Of a stretch of DNA of 9,078 nucleotides, positions 7,040 to 9,078 are shown in pieces (positions within the stretch are counted from its first letter, which is position 1; the number at the start of each line of letters is the position of its first letter). The stretch is from JAJFVC01 sp039698075 (GTDB lineage Bacteria; Planctomycetota; Planctomycetia; Pirellulales; Thermoguttaceae). A program made the translations under genes and the position numbers. The stretch lies in contig JBDKTJ010000103.1 of assembly GCA_039698075.1 (NCBI GenBank), forward strand, positions 1 to 9,078, given 5' to 3'. Under the pieces are notes generated by a model. The model made no database searches and was not told the origin of the DNA. It saw nothing but the letters and a program-made list of their open reading frames with translations.

Positions 7040-8296
7040 ATGAAGGCGTGCGAGGTGGCGCTGGCGTTTCCGGTTTCCGTGCCGTGGATGGCCCACTGCG
7101 TCCAAGGAATCACGGAATACGCCCGGCAACAAGGAACGTGGCGACTGACGACAAGCCCTCCGACGCTCGCCGGAGTCGAGGAGCAGGGCTTGACGCCTGC
7201 CATGCTTGGCAATTGGACCGGCGATGGCGTCATTGCGGTCATCAACGATCCGGTGGCCGCCAGGGCGGCGCGACGCCTGTCGATTCCCGTCGTCAATCTT
7301 GCCGGCGTGCTGCGGAAGTGCTGTTTGCCCCGCGTGATGGTCGATCAAGCCGCACTGGGGCGGATGGCGGCCGACCATCTGTTGGAATGTCGGCTGCGAC
7401 GGCTCGCCTATTGCGGGCTGCGGGGACCTTGGTATTCGCACGTTCGCCAACAGGCCTTTGTCGCACGAGCGGCCGAGGCCGGCGCGGTTTGCAGCGTATG
7501 TGAAATGCCGCGGCTCAGCGTTCGCCGCTCGTGGCGTCAACGGACCGATCTCCTAAGGTCCTGGCTTCGACGTCTCGTGACGCCCGTCGGCATCCTGGCG
7601 GTTCACGACTATCGAGCCCGCATCGTGTTGGACGAATGCAAGCGATTGGGAATGGCCGTGCCCGAGGACGTGGCCATCTTGGGCGTCGACAACGATTTGA
7701 CGGTCTGCGAGACGTGCGAGCCGACCCTTAGCAGCGTATGTCGCAGTTCCTGGGCGGTGGGCTATCGGGCCGCTGCGTTGTTGGACGCTCTGATGGCCGG
7801 CAAACCGCCTCCCGACGGCGATATTCTCGTTCCTCCCAGCGGGATCGCCGTTCGAAAGTCCACCGACACGGTGACCGCCGAGGATCCTTGCGTGCGCGAG
7901 GCCATCCACTTCATGCAGAGCAGATTGGGCGAGGCATTCCGAATCGAGCAGGTTTCGGATCATATCGCGGTGTCGCGACGGCTTTTGGAGAAGCGATTCC
8001 GCCAAGATCTCGATTGTTCCCCGCATGAATTTCTGCAACGCATGCGCATTCGACAAGCCAGACACCTATTGGACTCGCCGACCAAAAAGAAGCTCAGCGT
8101 CGTCGCAGCGGCATGTGGCTTTTTGGATGCCCGACGATTTTGCCTCGCATTCAAAAGGGAAATGAAGATGACGCCGTCCGAGTATCGCCGTCAACGATGT
8201 CCGTCGGACGGGCGGAGCCACTGGGATGCGTCCACGAAAAGGAGGCTGGGAAACGAGGACATCCCACGCCTGTTCGGCGCGGAATTGGGACCCTAA
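7040..8296 (+). CDS. XylR-type transcriptional regulator (periplasmic-binding-like sensor + AraC HTH)
   Basis: The product has 418 aa. Residues about 2-275 form a LacI/PBP1-like sugar-sensing domain: VALAFPVSVPWMAHCVQGI near the start, WTGDGVIAVI, then VMVDQAALGRMAADHLLE, and PEDVAILGVDNDLTVCET followed by PTLSSV and GYRAAALLDALMAGKPPP. The VDND-x-x-x-C-E segment is typical of XylR-like regulators. Residues about 285-386 are an AraC-type double helix-turn-helix: REAIHFMQSRLGEAFRIEQV, then AVSRRLLEKRFR, FLQRMRIRQARHLL, and VAAACGFLDARRFCLAFKRE, ending MTPSEYRRQR. About 30 residues follow that are not part of the domain. Such proteins bind a sugar in the N-terminal half and activate or repress nearby catabolic genes. 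It is divergent from the secreted hydrolase, the likely target. The exact ligand cannot be read from the sequence, so I give no gene symbol. Confidence 0.9.
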   Translation: MKACEVALAFPVSVPWMAHCVQGITEYARQQGTWRLTTSPPTLAGVEEQGLTPAMLGNWTGDGVIAVINDPVAARAARRLSIPVVNLAGVLRKCCLPRVMVDQAALGRMAADHLLECRLRRLAYCGLRGPWYSHVRQQAFVARAAEAGAVCSVCEMPRLSVRRSWRQRTDLLRSWLRRLVTPVGILAVHDYRARIVLDECKRLGMAVPEDVAILGVDNDLTVCETCEPTLSSVCRSSWAVGYRAAALLDALMAGKPPPDGDILVPPSGIAVRKSTDTVTAEDPCVREAIHFMQSRLGEAFRIEQVSDHIAVSRRLLEKRFRQDLDCSPHEFLQRMRIRQARHLLDSPTKKKLSVVAAACGFLDARRFCLAFKREMKMTPSEYRRQRCPSDGRSHWDASTKRRLGNEDIPRLFGAELGP

Positions 8297-8371
8297 TTTT
8301 GCCATTGCCGCAAGAATCGCGATCTCATGGCGACGGATGCCGACTTTCCCCTCCTTTGTGGCCAGCAGCAG

Positions 8372-8410
8372 AAAAGCCTCGGCCCAGACGCGCACGGCCA
8401 GACCGAGGCT
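8372..8410 (-). terminator. Intrinsic terminator of the Met-rich protein gene
   Basis: An 8-bp perfect GC-rich stem is formed by AGCCTCGG (8375-8382) and CCGAGGCT (8403-8410), with a 20-nt GC-rich loop. On the minus strand the stem ends in TTTT (8375-8372). It begins 22 bp past the stop of the minus-strand gene at 8432. The T-run is short, so efficiency is uncertain. The plus-strand side has no T-run. The rest of the 8297-8431 gap shows nothing else I can support. Confidence 0.6.
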
Positions 8411-8431
8411 CTTGATGGCGATTGCGCGGCG

Positions 8432-9016
8432 TTACTTCCTATCCTTTTCGGCAGGCTTTTCTTCTTCGACGCCGTTCTTATGCTCCATAACTTCCATGGC
8501 CTTCATCAATGGGCACATCATGGCCGGTCCCTTTTGGTGGTCGGTCATCTTATAGCCCATCTTCTGCATCATGTCGCGATGCATTTTCATCATCGAGCAT
8601 GCTGTCTTTGCCATCGGTTCGAGCTGCTTCTTCTGCTCGTCAGTTAGCACCTTGCCGGCATCCTCGCGAGCCTGTGCAACGATCTTCTTAAGCTGCTCTA
8701 TTTGGTCCGGCGTCAGCTTCAAATGCTCCTTCAAGGCCAGCAACGCTGCAGGATCATCGGCCTTCACTTCCATGCACATCATCATGCAGCAGCCCATCAT
8801 GGTTGCAGGAGACGTCTTCATCTTGTCCATCATTTCCTTCATCTTCGCCATGTGCTCCGTCATTTCCGGAGTCGTGGGCATCTCGGCCTCTTTCATGGCT
8901 GAAGGCGTCTCCGGAGCGACCTGTCCCGAAACACGTTCCGTCGCGGCCGACAGGAAAATCGCCAACGTGGCGACGAGACTTCCAACAGCGGCCAAAGCAA
9001 ATTTGACTTTCATCAT
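8432..9016 (-). CDS. Secreted Met/Cys/His-rich LTxxQ (CpxP/Spy-like) protein, probable metal-binding
   Basis: The product has 194 aa from ATG 9016, with GGAG 7 nt upstream. A second ATG directly after it (9013) is equally possible, and longer starts up to 9073 would precede a signal sequence. Residues 1 to about 30 form a signal peptide (MMKVKF, then a hydrophobic stretch). After it, 27 Met and 5 Cys occur in roughly 160 residues: MTEHMAKMKEMMDKMK (52-67), MMGCCMMMCM (73-82), CSMMKMHRDMMQKMGYKM (140-157) and MMCPLMKAMEVMEHK (166-180). Two LTxxQ motifs, LTPDQ (101-105) and LTDEQ (124-128), each start a charged helix as in CpxP/Spy/ZraP-type periplasmic proteins. The clusters of soft ligands suggest Cu(I)/Ag(I) or other thiophilic metal binding, which is inference. 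The likely location is periplasmic. No metal-transport gene is in view, and the region upstream of 9078 is outside the window. Confidence 0.7.
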   Translation of the reverse strand: MMKVKFALAAVGSLVATLAIFLSAATERVSGQVAPETPSAMKEAEMPTTPEMTEHMAKMKEMMDKMKTSPATMMGCCMMMCMEVKADDPAALLALKEHLKLTPDQIEQLKKIVAQAREDAGKVLTDEQKKQLEPMAKTACSMMKMHRDMMQKMGYKMTDHQKGPAMMCPLMKAMEVMEHKNGVEEEKPAEKDRK

Positions 9017-9078
9017 CACATTTCTCCAGGAACGAACTTCGCCGCCCGTAGCAGAGTCGCCAAGACACCGCACGAAAC

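Noticed and set aside
7492..7741. Direct repeat GCAGCGTATGT inside the regulator gene (7492 and 7731)
   Set aside because: Short, within coding sequence, encodes different contexts; likely chance.
8375..8410. The AGCCTCGG/CCGAGGCT hairpin as terminator of the plus-strand regulator gene
   Set aside because: On the plus strand the stem is followed by CTTGATGG, not a T-run; it fits the minus-strand gene much better.
1..9078. CRISPR array, tRNA/rRNA, transposon ends or phage genes
   Set aside because: No regularly spaced repeats, no cloverleaf or rRNA-like segments, no transposase or integrase motifs seen on either strand.

Overview
The window looks like chromosomal DNA of a high-GC planctomycete, most likely from the Pirellulales. 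This is an inference from three things: the alpha-2-macroglobulin-like membrane protein, the XylR/AraC-type regulator paired with a secreted sugar-active protein, and the style of the housekeeping proteins. No rRNA or marker gene is present to settle it. Coding density is high and no gene-free stretch exceeds 300 bases. I see no tRNA, rRNA, CRISPR array, transposase or other mobile-element signature.

Layout, left to right. (1) At 2-850 (+) is the C-terminal part of a macroglobulin-domain (MG2/A2M-like) membrane protein that runs off the left edge. (2) At 914-2095 (+) is a CinA-family protein with an intact N-terminal nucleotide/molybdopterin-type domain but a C-terminal deamidase domain that has lost its signature residues. 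(3) At 3971-2098 (-) is the two-gene operon hslV-hslU, encoding the HslUV (ClpQY) protease. The genes overlap by 13 nt, and hslU starts with TTG behind a strong Shine-Dalgarno sequence inside hslV. Its tail meets the cinA tail with only 2 bp between the stops. (4) At 6848-4080 (-) is a large secreted glycoside-hydrolase-like protein with a GH67/GH20-type N-terminal domain and a malectin-like C-terminal region. (5) Divergently at 7040-8296 (+) is a XylR-type regulator made of a LacI/periplasmic-binding-like sensor plus an AraC HTH. (6) At 9016-8432 (-) is a small secreted Met/Cys/His-rich LTxxQ protein of the CpxP/Spy kind, probably a periplasmic metal-binding or stress protein, followed by an intrinsic terminator.

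The most interesting regulatory signal is in the 191-bp divergent region between the hydrolase and its regulator. A perfect 9-bp inverted repeat with a 7-bp spacer lies at 6974-6998. Its left arm coincides with the predicted -35 element (TTGTGC, 17 bp, CATAAT) of the hydrolase promoter. The simplest model is a local sugar-responsive switch in which the XylR-type protein binds this palindrome and controls the hydrolase, and possibly itself. Other points worth a second look are the pseudoenzyme-like CinA C-terminus, the GYYG (instead of GYVG) pore loop of HslU, the Met-rich secreted protein, and a set of competing hairpins next to a C9 tract upstream of hslV.
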